From contig JAIXMR010000032.1 of NCBI GenBank assembly GCA_025677835.1, positions 150,234 to 214,233 on the forward strand: a DNA stretch of 64,000 nt, written 5' to 3'. Source of the stretch: Sporodiniella umbellata. Taxonomy: Eukaryota > Mucoromycota > Mucoromycetes > Mucorales > Rhizopodaceae. Below the pieces are notes generated by a model. It was not told where the DNA came from. It saw only the letters and a list, made by a program, of their open reading frames with translations, and did not search any database. Below are positions 32,333 to 45,101 of this stretch, piece by piece (position 1 is the first letter of the stretch; each line of letters opens with the position of its first letter). The position numbers and the translations under genes are program-made.

Positions 32333-34593
32333 ATGACTCGAGGTAATCATCCTATTCTCGACACTTCCGACTGGGTACTCTTAGGCACTATTGGTCTTGG
32401 TACCATAGCATGGTTTGCTAGAAACCAAATAAGCAGTCGCCTTTTCTCATCTGCTCCTGCCGTTACTCATTCCGAGATCAAGGAAGACAAATCCCCTAAG
32501 CAAGAAAAAAACTTTGTCAAAGTGATGAAAGAACAGGTACGAGCTACATGGAGATAGAAGAAATAAACAAAAAGAGCCTACTATATATACTTACTTTTTT
32601 TTGTCTTAAAGAATCGCCAAGTTATTATCTTCTATGGTTCTCAAACAGGTACCGCTGAAGACTTTGCATCCCGTCTTGCCAAAGAGTGTAGCCAAAAATA
32701 TGGCGTGAGTGTAATGACAGCTGATATTGAATTATACGATCTCAGTCATTTGGATACTTTACCTGAAGACTCACTTGCTTTCTTCATTATGGCTACCTAC
32801 GGTGAAGGTGAACCAACAGATAACGCTATTGATTTTTGGGATCTGATCACAGATGAAACCCCCATGTTTTCAGAAGGCGACGAAGACTCGCCTCTGAAAA
32901 ACTTGCGTTACATTACTTTTGGCTTAGGCAATAAGACCTATGAGCATTATAACTCGGTAGTGCGAAAGGTAGATCAACGTCTGACTGCTTTAGGCGCTAA
33001 ACGTATCGGTGAGCGTGGTGAAGGCGACGATGACGGTACTTTAGAAGAAGACTTTTTGGCCTGGCAAGAAGAAATGTGGCCTACTTTTTGTGAAGCTTTG
33101 GGTGTAGACGAAAGCAACGCACAATCAGGACCTCGCCAACCTACCTACAAAGTAGAAGAGTTATCTACTTATGATCAAGCCAAGGTATACCTGGGTGAAA
33201 TTGGTGAATGGTTAAAGGAAGGAGCGTAAGTAGTTGAGTTCTATTCTTTGAAAAGCAGGAATGACTGATTGTTTCAAATAGTCCTGTTGTATACGAAGCT
33301 AAGCGACCCTATAATGCACCGCTTACCTCCAAAGATCTTTTTAAGGGAAGCGACAGACACTGCCTTCACTTGGAAATTGATATTTCTGGAACTAATTTGA
33401 CCTATCAAACTGGTGACCACATTGCTATCTGGCCATGCAACAATGAAATTGAAGTAGAGCGCCTAGCCAAACTTCTTGGGTTAGATCAACAATTGGACGC
33501 TGTGATTCGTGTAGAGGCCATTGACCCTGCAGCTTCTAAAAAACATCCTTTCCCTGTACCTACTTCTTACCGCGCAGCTTTCCGTCACTATCTTGACATT
33601 TGCTCTGTTGCTTCCCGTCAAGTCCTTATGGCTTTAATGGAATATGCACCCACAGAGAAATCAAAGGAGGCTTTGAAAAAGCTTGCCACGGACAAGGATG
33701 CCTATCGTGTTCATGTCGGTGATGTCACCCGCAATTTAGGTGAGGTGCTTGAAATGGTTATTCAAGGCGAATCGATTGAAGCTCCTTTCAAATCGGTACC
33801 ATTTGACTTGATTATCGAAAGCATATCCCGCCTCCAACCTCGTTACTACTCCATCTCTTCCTCTTCTAAAGAAAACCCCAAGAAGATTGGCGTAACCGCT
33901 GTAACACTTCAATATACCCCAGAGCACGGATCACCACGTACAGTCTACGGTGTTAATACTAATTATCTCTGGCGCTTGCATGAAGCCATCCATGGCCTTA
34001 CACCTGACTCTACACTTCCTCAATACAACATCTCTGGTCCTCGCGACTCTCTGCTTAGCTCTACTGATAGCATTGCTCGAGTACCTGTACACGTTCGTCG
34101 CTCACAATTTAAGTTGCCTAGAAACCCAACAGTTCCTGTTATCATGATTGGTCCAGGCACAGGTGTTGCTCCTTTCCGCGGTTTTGTCCGTGAACGTGCT
34201 CTTCAAAAGAAAGAGAACAAGCCTGTGGGACCCACTGTGTTGTTCTTTGGTTGTCGTAACAGCAAAGAAGACTTCTTGTACGAAGAAGAGTGGCCAGTTT
34301 TGTTTGAAACTCTCGGTTCTGAATCTCGCATTGTTACTGCTTTCTCAAGAGAAACTGAAAAGAAAGTTTATGTTCAACATCGCTTGATGGAACACGGTCA
34401 GGAAATGTGGCAGTTACTGGAAAAGGGTGCTTATGTTTACGTCTGTGGTGACGCAAAGAACATGGCCCGTGATGTTAACCACACTTTTGTCCAATTTGCA
34501 CAGCAATTCGGGGCTATGGATGAATCAAAGGCTCACGATTATGTCAAAAACTTGAGAAACACCGGAAGATATCAAGAAGATGTGTGGAGCTAA
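32333..34593 (+). CDS. NCP1: NADPH-cytochrome P450 reductase
   Basis: ER-anchored diflavin reductase that supplies electrons to P450s such as CYP51 and to squalene epoxidase. Three exons: 32333-32536, 32612-33225, 33282-34593 (709 aa). An N-terminal membrane helix (WVLLGTIGLGTIAWFA) is followed by the FMN domain (FYGSQTGTAEDFA; ATYGEGEPTDNA; FGLGNKTYEHYN), the FAD domain (RYYSISSS, GVTAVTL) and the NADPH domain (MIGPGTGVAPFRGF; FFGCRNSKEDFLYEEEW; YVYVCGDAKNMARDV). It ends in DVWS with the penultimate Trp that stacks on FAD. All catalytic blocks are present. Confidence 0.97.
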
Positions 34594-34859
34594 TTTTTTT
34601 ACTATTCTTATCCTTACCTTAATGCACATAAAATAGAACATTTGAAACATTCATAAAAAATATACATTTACACTAGTCTACTAAATAACCATGTTGTTTT
34701 AAGAGTGTAATGAGAGTTTTGGAAAAGTATATTCAAGACTGTTTCTTTTATAAATGAATAGGCATACAACTTTCATAGAAATATTTATTATATTGTGATT
34801 GTATTTGCAAAAGTTCCTTCTTTTTCTCTATATAGCTGCTTTTTTTTTTTTTTTACTTT

Positions 34860-35953
34860 TTACTTTTTACCTAGGAAAAACCCTTCTTGAGCAAAGGTGC
34901 TTGATTCGTTCCACTGTCGAGCCACTTCAGCAGTGACTCGCGTCACATATAAGCATCCTTGTTTAACCATACGTGGCCATACAAATTGTTCTTCTTTTGA
35001 AATGGATCTTATCAGAGTCATTAGGCCTACCATTCCCTGGATACAGCAGAAAAATTAGGCTTAATATATATGTATGTATATATATGAGAAAAATACTTTA
35101 CCTTTAAATAAACGCTTGTTTCTTCCCAGAACGTTTTTGAGCTTTGACGACTGGAGCCATCTTGCTTACTAGTAAGGCGGTTCTCGACGCTTGTATCCAG
35201 CCTTTGAGAAAGTTCAGTCACGTGATCCGCTTGTCTAGACAATTCTTGGAGCTTAAACTGTAGGCTTTCAGAGAGATGAGTTCCTTGAGCTTGTGCTATA
35301 GATTGTCTAAGTGGACTCAAGACGTGAAAAGACCCCGTGATTGCGTTTTTTAAAAAGGTATAAATCTGGTTGTTGTCATCTTCAGTTGGTGATTGGTGTA
35401 GTTGGGACAGCTTGGGCTTGTTTGGCAAAGTTTCTAAAGGGTTGATGGTAAGGTGTGGTCGGAGGGTTTCCCAAGCCTCCTTGGTATCAATGGTAGTGCT
35501 GTACAGGCTTACAAGAAGATGGCGGGAGTGTTTAGGATCAAGGGTTTGTACAAATACAGATAATCGAGTGCTTAACGTCAAACATAGCTCCTTCAGTGCT
35601 ACTAGGCAATGTGTTGTAAGTGGTATTAGTTGTTGGTCAGGAGAAGAATCTAGTCTTTGAGCAAGTTTTTCAGCCGCCGATGTAGTTTTTTGAAGTATTG
35701 AAGAGAAAGCTGCTTGGAGATTGTCGTTTTGGGTTTGGACTAGGCATCGATGTATAGCACGCTTTAATGTTTGTGCACTGAACAAGATTCCTTGTGCAGC
35801 CTCAATTAAAGAAGGCCTGACAATAGATTTTTCAAAGAAAAGAGTGGGATTTGCTTCGGTTGTATTGTTAAATGATTCTGGTCGAACAGGTAGAGTAATG
35901 TTGAGAGCCGGCAATTGTGGATGAATACGTTGTGGTTTTGTCTTGTTGAGCAT
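34860..35953 (-). CDS. SOG2-like (RAM pathway) helical protein without leucine-rich repeats
   Basis: Two exons, 35953-35102 and 35036-34860 (342 aa). The protein is all-helical, with a Thr/Ser-rich centre. The C-terminal part (FWEETSVYLKGMVGLMTLIR, then VTAEVARQWNESSTFAQ) resembles the end of the RAM-signalling protein Sog2, where LRRs normally precede this domain; no LRR coding sequence is visible upstream. The assignment rests on a remembered family pattern and is tentative. The first ATG that opens the shared frame is used; an in-frame extension to 36058 lacks conservation signals. Convergent with the P450 reductase (266 bp between stops). Confidence 0.5.
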
Positions 35954-37204
35954 GTATTGTTCGGAGAAAGAAAACAAAGGTGCAAAATGAAAAAAAAACC
36001 AACCAGTGTTAATAAAATCGATTTTAAGGAAAAGTCCACTATAAGCCTCAAAATACACACTTTTATCTCTAATAGAATTTAACAGAGTATATAATCAGTA
36101 GTACTGGATCTTGATTAATGGCTTAAAGCAAGCTCTTAAAAAGCCTTGCACTTTCCATAGGTAAAAAGAACTGGCTCTCACTTTTTTCCTGAGCTGTAAA
36201 GGAGGACCAATTACAAAACATATGTCTTTTCGTACAAAAAGTTTGCACAAGGATCGTTTAACCACCAACATTATCTATTCGCTTTTTTTTTTTTTTTTTT
36301 GAAAATAAGAAACAGATACATCTTTCTAAGTCTAGAAGGAGAGGGCTTCCAGCTAGTCGATAGTTGAATGTAAAGCACCTTTTTACTCTAGACGATGGTT
36401 TTTTTCTTCCATCCCTATATGCAGGAACCATCCCAATTCTGAGTTTTCATTGTTTAATTTTTTATTGTGACACATTATTAAACCTAACCTAAACATATGC
36501 TAATACAAAGCTTAATTTTGCACATTCTTCTAGGCTGAACACCTCAACCATATATACAGATAGTAATTAGCATAGATAGTATTTATATGAAAATAGAATT
36601 GATAGTGCTATATAAGGCTAGTAGCACCGCGTGTCTAATAAAGCAAAAGAAACAAAACTTTGTTTACCATCTGTCAAAATACAGAAAAGCGAGACAAAAA
36701 GTAAATAAAATGAAAAAAAAAAAAGCCAGAAGAAAACAGCTTTTGAAAGAAAATGTAGGAGCAAGTCACGAGTAAAGAATATGTATCTAGACAATTACCT
36801 CGTTAAACTATCTTCAAGCTCGTCCAACCATGTGCTACTTGTAAAAGAAAGACTTACACTCCATCTAATGAGCTACAAAGCAAAATGATAGCTGGAATTC
36901 AATTGTTTCTTTCTTTGTATAAGAAAACACGGACGAGAAAAAAATTATAGGCGGGTTTTTGTTTGTAAAAAAAAAAAAAGAGCGTATAAGTGATTAAAAA
37001 CACTCAACCTGCTCGTGCAAAAATCCTATTTTAAGTTTGCGTATTTTTATTAGGGGTATGTAGTAGAAGGGAGCAGGATTCTACATCTCAAAATAAAGGA
37101 ACAATTGACTTTTTTCATTTAAAGATATATATATATATACATATATGTGCCTTTTTTTTTTCTTTTTTTTAAAAAAATTCCAGGTTTAATTTTTACAACA
37201 GATA
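35954..37204. other. Intergenic upstream of SOG2-like and F-box genes
   Basis: 1.25 kb divergent spacer. It has a T18 run near 36283-36300, an A13 run near 36967, and a (TA)n tract with flanking T runs at 37124-37160 close to the F-box gene start. No gene was recognised; the small Lys-rich frame near 36.6 kb is low complexity. Confidence 0.55.
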
Positions 37205-39036
37205 ATGCCCTCTATGTATAAGTTGATGAAAAGACTGTCTACGGTTTCACGCTACAACTCAACAACTACGACTACATGCACTACAAAAGAATTGAAAGAA
37301 GAAATTTTACAAAATGACATTCTCAGCCGATTACCAAAAGAGATCATCCTTGAAGTTTTGATTTTGTTATCTTTTCAGGATTTGACTCAAGTTCAACTAG
37401 TAAGATCTTCCCGGTTTTTTTTTTCAAAAAAAAAAAAAAAAATACTAAAGAATGGAGCACCGGATAGTGTTGTAAAGGATGGTATCGACAAACAAAAGAT
37501 ATTTCTCTCTGGAAAAAAAAACTTCAGACACTTAATTCGAGAATCACAGATCTCTATGCGCACAATACAGCTAAACTAGATGATTCAGACTCGCTGTCCT
37601 GGCATAGAAAATATTGTCAAGCCATTATGCTAGCAAATTGGAGAACAGGATCTGTACAACAACTGAGAAAAATTGACGATTGTAAAAGCAGACTATTGTC
37701 TGTCAAATTAAAAAACAACCTGCTGCTTACTTTAACTGAGGTAACGAAAAAAAAAAAAGATAGACCTGAGTAACGTTGTATTTAGGACAATTATGTAAGG
37801 CTATATCGTTACAACTCGGACACGGGATTTAGCTTCCAGTACAAGTGGTTTTTTGGCGACACCTATATTTCTAGCAACAGAGTGGAGTGCATCGAGTTGT
37901 TTCCTGAGATGAATTTGATGGTTGTGGCTCAAAAGGGGTCGTAAATTACATTTTGCGTGTACTTTTTCTTTTCAACTAACAGTCACTATATAGAAAATGC
38001 ATGATATACGATCTTCAGAAACCAAAAAACTTACCAATACAAACTTTAAAAGGAGGCAGCTGTCTTTTATTTATCCCTGATTCGATTGCTATCAACAAAG
38101 ATTATCTAGCAATAATTGGGAGAAAGCCGTCGTTTATTTATGTATGGAATTGGCGAAAGGGCACTGCACTAACTACCAAGGTAGTGTGAGAAAACCCGTT
38201 GATTCAGTACTCATTTTTTTCCTCTTTTATTTTCAACGTAGCTTATTGACGATATACCCCATCAGATTTTTTTATACGAAGAGCATTTAATATCAATCAA
38301 TTCCAATGGCATTTTTGAAGTTTTCAATTTACTCGAGTATGATCGAATGCCAATATTTACGTACAGGGTCAGTGCATGCAGTATACCTTGTGTTGAATAC
38401 AACAGCTCGCTCAGTATTATATCAGCCCCTCACCAATCTAAACGCATCAATTTTTACCAATTGGAGTCATCTTTAGCCCATGTCTCTCCTCCAATTAACA
38501 CACCTTTACGAAAAAGGTTTTCTTTGGCCTATCTTTTAGGGCGAGATAACGAGGCTCATACTTCTAATTCCTCAAAAGAAAGCACGTCAGTTGCTCAGAA
38601 CGCTGTGCCAGACTTTGGGGTACCTCCCAAGCTAGTAAATTCCATTGATACCTCCCCTTTCTGCTCAGCGGCTACAAAAATCGTTAATATGACAGTATAC
38701 CAGGACAGAATTGCTACTGTTAATAAGCAGGGCCAAATGGCTTTATATGCTTTAAATGGAACTACTGCCACCTTAGTCAATACGAAATTGCTTGATCCTG
38801 ATATTCACCAAGAGTGGGTAGACTGCGATAAAAGATACAGTCGTGAAGATGATGATTTATCGGATGGTTATGATTTTGTTCGATCCATACTAGCTATGGG
38901 GCCTATGGGTGTTATATATGGAGCAAAAAACGGCTCTATTTGGTGGCTGGATTTTGGCTGCAGAGTTAGTTCGTTTCCAAGCAAAAGCAAAACCAATAAC
39001 AATAACAAATCTCAAGCTGCCAGTAAAGCGCAATGA
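37205..39036 (+). CDS. F-box protein with WD40-like C-terminal repeats
   Basis: Putative SCF substrate adaptor. The N-terminus (residues about 40-65, ILSRLPKEIILEVLILLSFQ followed by DLTQVQL) is an F-box. The later part has degenerate beta-propeller-type strands (LLTLTEDNYVRLYRY; FIYVWNWRKGTALT; RIATVNKQGQMALYAL; VIYGAKNGSIWWLDF). Exons: 37205-37399, 37528-37740, 37786-37940, 37994-38180, 38242-39036 (514 aa). A possible extra 21-nt exon (37448-37468, reading NGAPDSV) would restore part of the F-box end (findings). Substrate unknown. Confidence 0.75.
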
Positions 39037-41071
39037 ATCATACCAACCGTTGTTTTTTTTTTTTTTTTTTTTGAGAAAAAAAAGACTCTTAAAATCGATA
39101 TAAAACAAGTGTTACTTTGTCTAACTTTTTAAATCTTTTGAAGTCATTAAGCGTTATGCATAAACCAGATTCCAAAAATAAGGGAAATGTTTTGATCTGC
39201 ATATATCTCTGACATAAGCTTGAGTAAGTCAGTATCAAAAGACTATATTGACAACCAATTAAAAACCAATGGTTACATTCATCCATTACTTTGAGTGCTC
39301 TTTAATAAAGTACTGATAAAGCTATAGAGCTCTAAGGCTTTTTTTTTTTAAAAAAAAATACGAATATTCTTTTTGTTTCATTTTAAAAGCACCAAGAACA
39401 TTTTAAAATAAGATTGATTCTTTTCTTCAAAAAAAGAAAGGTCTATAATAAAATCGAGCATAAAAAATAACGTCAAATGCCCGATGTGTCTGAAGTTGAA
39501 TGGCATTAAATGCCCTGAAATATATTGCAAATCACGTCTTTTTTAACATTTAATGGCTTTTGACAAATGATCATTATTAAACCTAACTTTTTCAATGTTG
39601 AATGCACAAGATCATGGCTTGGTTTATTATAAAACCTATTTTTAAAATTATTTCTGAAGAAAAAAAGTTTTTTTGTAGTTGTTTTTAGGGCTTTTACTTA
39701 CTTTTGTCTTTTAAGAATCAAAAGAAAAATTTAAAATCAAAACAGATAACTAAATAGTCTTCAATCAACTATCCGAATTGTCTTTTCAAGCTTCCTTCTT
39801 AGTTTTATTGATGTTTCAAAATTTGATGTAACTGTTATAGTGCAATTATATTCATTTATAGATACTGGTGACAATAGCAACTCTTTTCTTACTTATCGGA
39901 AATTTAAATATATTTCGCTTTGAGCCATCCTACGCAAAATAAGCTCGCTTGGTCTATTGTTGTCTATATCAGTGGTTTTTCAAAGGATGCTAAAGCTAAA
40001 GATAAAAAAAAAAAGAAGTGTTAAAGCCAGTGAACTTTATTTTAGAAAGACTTAGTACGCCGTTTATAGCACTGTTTTTTTTATCAATAAAGCTTGTTTC
40101 TCACCCAATTAAGGTTTTTGGTTTGTGATAAAAGAGGCACTCACTAATCTCTTATAGGTTTCCCAAAAAAAAAAAAAAAAAAAAAAACCTTATCAGCGAA
40201 GTTAGCCTTTTTTTTTTTTTGCTGAGAAGACCACAAGAATTCATAATCCCTAGTGTCTCCTTATACATGTGTATCTTAAAACTAAAAACTGTCCGTTTTC
40301 ACAAAAAAAAAAAACAAAAAAAATAAGACGCTAAAAAGCAGGAAAAACAGACGCAACAGAACAAAATGTAGTTTACAAAAATGTTGATAATAATTGAAAA
40401 AACGTGTATTTCATTTCAAGCGTACCATGCACGCTGTGTATTGTTTATTGTTTTTCTTGCATTATTCTTTTTTTAAAAGCAATTGGTACAAAAAAAAAAG
40501 GAGTGCTATCTTGCATTGATTCGGGAGCTCAGAATTGCTAAGCAAATATAAGAAAAAACTACATTTCGATCATTATCCAAGATATTTTAGTTTGATCTCG
40601 CTGGTTCTTCTGAATATAGAATAAAAAAAAAGGACTGTAAAATAATCAAAAAAGGTAAAATTATCGTAGCATTCGGTCATAGTAGGACAAAGTCTACTTC
40701 GCTTTAATCAATGTTTATAGTAGACTGATCTTCGATAGGATGTATAGAGTTGAAGTATGTTATACACTATAAAGTTCAATTTCTTGTCTTAACCTTGAAG
40801 TAGGGCTTTACATAAGCGCCAAAGTTATGATTAGTAAGAGAGTAATGTAGCCTTTATCAAATTTATCCCTTGTATTTACGTTTCTAAAACCAAAAAAAAA
40901 ACATTTTTTTTTGAAAGCTTGCAAATATGGTAAACGAATAGTTCATTATACTTTTTTTTTGTCGACACTATAAATAGTCCCTGCTTTTTTCTTTTCTTTT
41001 TGGATTTAAAACACTCTTGCTTTTTTTTGCAAAAAAAATAAAAATAAAAAAACAGTGTCAAACATAAGTAT
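39037..41071. other. Intergenic between F-box and sulfate permease genes
   Basis: 2 kb, very AT-rich, with A/T runs at about 39054-39072, 40165-40187 and 40210-40220. No recognisable gene, tRNA or sulfur-regulatory site. Confidence 0.55.
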
Positions 41072-43426
41072 ATGGTTTATCCTGTTGGACACACAAATAC
41101 CATGAATAAAATAGTTATCAATTACCCTCCAAGTAGCCTCAAAGAAGAGACTAAAAGCACTTTAAATTTCCTACCAAAGTCTTCCCTGACTTATTTTAAA
41201 GATATGCTACCTATTTTACAATGGATATACCAATACAATTTATCTGTAAATATAATAATCAAAATAACAATAAAAAAGGCATTAATAAAATGCTGCGTCC
41301 TAGTGGCTTTTTCAAGATATTATAGCCGGTATCACTGTGGGTATGCTTTTGGTACCTCAAGGAATTGCTTATGCAAAGATTGCCAACCTGGACCCTCAAT
41401 ATGGTCTTTAGTAAGTAAATGATATGCATATAACAAGCTTTTAACGTACTTTTCTATAGTACTTCGTTTGTAGGGGTATCTTTATACTGTTTCTTTGGTA
41501 CATCTAAAGATATCAGTATTGGACCAATTAGTAAGAACTCGGCTGGGTTGGTTATTTACTAACAAAGTTTAGCAATTGTTTCATTGCTAGTGGGGCAGGC
41601 AATAACTCAAGTACAAAGTCAGTATCCAGAAATTACTGGACCGCAAGTGGCTGTAACACTTTCTCTCTTTGCTGGTGTTGTCACATTAACTATAAGCTTG
41701 ACACGACTTGGCGCCTTAGTAGAATTCATCTCAGAGCCTGTTGTTGCAGGGTATATGACTGGCTCTGCGATTACCATTTCTCTCAGTCAATTACCCAAGA
41801 TACTGGGTGTATCAGGGGTTGATACTCATACTGCAAACTACAGAATTGTTTACGAATTCTTTCGCCACATTCAAACAACTCGACTGGACGCTGCTTTTGG
41901 TTTAGTTGCACTAGCCTTCCTTTACGGTATAAGATGGGGTACTGCGCGCGTATCCCGAGGCAAAAATATTTGGTTTTTTCTCGGAATTATGCGCAGTGCT
42001 CTTATTGTAGTTGCTGGTACCCTAATCTCTTTTGGAATCAATCGAACACACCGAGACAACCCACTTATTGATGTCATTGAAGAAGTGCCAGCTGGTTTTG
42101 AAGCCATGTCTATTCCTAGCTTAAATTTTACCGTCTTGAAAGCAGCAGGTTCTGTTCTGCCTTCCATTGTGGTTATTTTGATACTGGAGCATGTTTCTGT
42201 AGCAAAAGCTTTTAGTCGTGCAAACAATTATACCGTCAATCCAAACCAAGAAATTTTTGCCATTGGCCTCAGCAACCTCATAGGCGCATTTTTCGGGTAA
42301 ACACACTTGAGGAAGCAAGGAAAATTTTTGCTCTGTTTGTTTTGATCATCAATGTTTTATTTTTAGTGCCTACCCAAGCACTGGAGCGTTTAGCCGTACG
42401 GCCGTTATGGCCCGATCTGGTGTGAAAACTCCCATGGCAGGTGTTTTTTCTGGAATGGTTGTAGTTTTGGCTCTCTATGTTCTTACCCCCGCCTTTTATT
42501 ATATACCAGAGGCTGTTCTTGCAGCAGTAGTTATACACGCAGTGATTGATCTTATGGCAAGTCCGAAATTCCTCAAAACACTTTGGAAAGCCAGTATACT
42601 TGAATTTTTTATTTTCTTTGTATGTGTGGTGCTTTCATTCTTTTTGGATATTGAAACTGCCATATATGTCTCAGTTGGTCTTCATCTATTAATGCTTGCA
42701 TTCAAGCTATCCAGACCAAAAGTAGTTTCGGTCGCTTGTATCAAACAAGGCTTGGAGTCCTTGGATAACCATGACAACAACCCACATAATACTTGTAAAA
42801 ATATTTACGTAGACGAAGAAGATATAAACTTTATGAATCATACGACCCCATTGCTTGACGGCCTGCTGATTTTGAGACCCACACAGCCTATATTATATCC
42901 AAGTGCCAACTATGTATCTGAGCAGATACTTCATCTTGTCAAAACTAGAACTCGACCAGGTCTAGCAAAGAGTGATGACGAAAAACCTTGGAATGACGTT
43001 ATATCTGAACCGAGCTCGCCAGCCATTAGGCAGCCGCTACACACAATTTTAATAGATTTAAGTGCTGCCTACCAAGTGGACGTTACAGCAATGCATGCAT
43101 TTTCATCTCTTCGGACCGCCATTGATAAGTATGCCGGTCAAGAAATCGAGTGGCATTTTTGCCATGTTCCTAATAGAAATGTAAGGCAGCTCTTGATAAA
43201 ATCAGGCTTTGGATCTTTACCCAAATCGAATGGATTGGATGTCATTATGCATGGAGGTCGATTTGGCGAAGAGATGATAGTAGAAAACCCAGTTTCTGAT
43301 TCTGATTATGATAGTTTCAAAGAAAAAGAGCATATACCTTATCTTTCAGACACATACCCTGCCTTTCATTGGGATATTAAAAATGCTGTTGAGTCGATAG
43401 AAAAAAGAATGCAAAAGAAGACTTAA
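41072..43426 (+). CDS. SulP-family sulfate permease with STAS domain
   Basis: Plasma-membrane anion transporter of the SLC26/SulP family, probably sulfate/H+ symport. Exons: 41072-41245, 41304-41410, 41460-41530, 41573-42296, 42367-43426 (711 aa; yeast Sul1/2 about 860-890). The family signature spans the second exon (DIIAGITVGMLLVPQGIAYA, then KIANLDPQYGLY). Further blocks are SEPVVAGYMTGSA, GLSNLIGAFFGAYPSTGAFSRTA and IPEAVLAAVVIHAVIDL. The C-terminal STAS domain includes HTILIDLSAAYQVDVTAM. At least ten hydrophobic spans are present. A second in-frame ATG at 41102 is equally possible as the start. Confidence 0.93.
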
Positions 43427-45101
43427 AACAGAGACATGTAAAAAAGCGTTTTTGGCTTGTTCAATGGATTACATATAATGTATTTGTAGAAAACAAAAAA
43501 CAAGTAATACCCCCACCCCTTCCTTCCCCTAATTTTTGCTTGGAACGGATCCAGTACCAAACAGGTACATTTGTGAACTTGAAAAAATATACAACAAAGC
43601 AACGATAATAAAAAGTCTACTCTATTTCGTAACATCCATCAAGCAGCTTATTTTCATAGCGTGCACGTTCATTGGCCCAAAAACGAAAATCAAAGTGACC
43701 TTTTTATGACTGTCATAAAAAACAGAATAGAAAAATTTTTTTATTTTGGTTCTCCACAAAAACTATAAATTAGTGAAGGCTACTTTTATCGTCTTCTCTT
43801 TACTCTCTTTACAATTTCTTGGTAAGTTAACAAAACCTTTATTATACACAAATTGAGCATGAATGTTGATGATCGTATAAAATGGGAATCTCTCTGAAAA
43901 AAAGTGAAAGAGAACATTATATAACTTCTTAACTGAAAACAAGCTCTTACTGTGCTATTTAATTTCGTTCAAATGAATGCAGATTTCTAACATTTTTGTT
44001 TTCTAGAAATAAGAAATTGCTCTAGAAATCTTTTCTTGTTGAAAGAATTAAGAAATTTGGTAAGTTAAAAAATACAGTTTATATCTTTCATCAAAGGATG
44101 AATAAAATGGTTTCAACAATTCATGCACCACCACGCGTAGGCTTCGGCCTTTGACGATGGCGAAACATTAAATTTGCTGAAAAATGAAAGATATAAACAC
44201 CTAGTATAAACTTTTTACTTATCTTATATATTTGTGTTAGGTAATCTTGCTCTTGCAATTTTTATTGGCTTTCTTTTCTTTTGCTTAAATAAATCTTATA
44301 GTTCTTAGTATTTTTTTTTTTTTTTCAGAATATATCTTTTTGAGTGTTTAATTGAGTTATCAGATTCATATACTGTGTGACTTGCAAATATTGTCAATCA
44401 TCTAAAGAAATTGTAGTCATAAAAATAGCTTTCAGTTGTGTGGACAAATGATAATCGCTTTCAAGAAATTGTCTATTTCATTTCCGAAAGCTTTAGTTGA
44501 CTACCTTGCCAAATGCGTTTGAGCCTCTATTAAAAAAAAAAAACACACATATACACACGCACACAAATATCGCTAAAAAAAAAAAAAAAACAGTTGCTAT
44601 ATTAAGATAGAATGTTAAAACACACAGCACAGAGAGTATTTGGCTCTGATAATTTACTCGACTAAATTGATAATAGACTGTCACTAAGAAGGCAGAGTTG
44701 GCAGCAAACAATTTATGATCTCTGTGGCATAGTTAAATTAAAATGCCTTTCCTTTAATTGGCATTGATTGTCTTTTGTCAAGCTTTCAAAGATGATGGCA
44801 TTCTCTAGTTTTAGTTTATACCTGAGCTTAGTGCCGTATTGTTTTTACTTGCCGTGATAAAGAACAGTATACACCTTCTTTTTTTGTTATCTTTCTACCG
44901 TGTCTTTGTAGTGTTCTTTTTAATATAAACAGAAAGAAAAAAAAAAAAAAAAAAAAAAAGCGATGAACACCAATAGACGAGTGCGTTTAGAAGAAAAGAA
45001 GATGTATATATAAAAAAAAAAAAAGAGTGATTGTGTTTTGTGCTGTAGTTGAGATTGAGAGTGTGCGTGTGGATATGAGAGAAGGAGAGGTAGGCTTTTT
45101 G
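43427..45101. other. Intergenic between sulfate permease and TUP1 (convergent)
   Basis: 1.7 kb with no recognised gene. It contains ACACACAT-type repeats near 44543, several T runs, and A26 at about 44934-44959. It holds the 3' ends of both flanking genes, so the length is unusual for a convergent spacer here. Confidence 0.55.
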
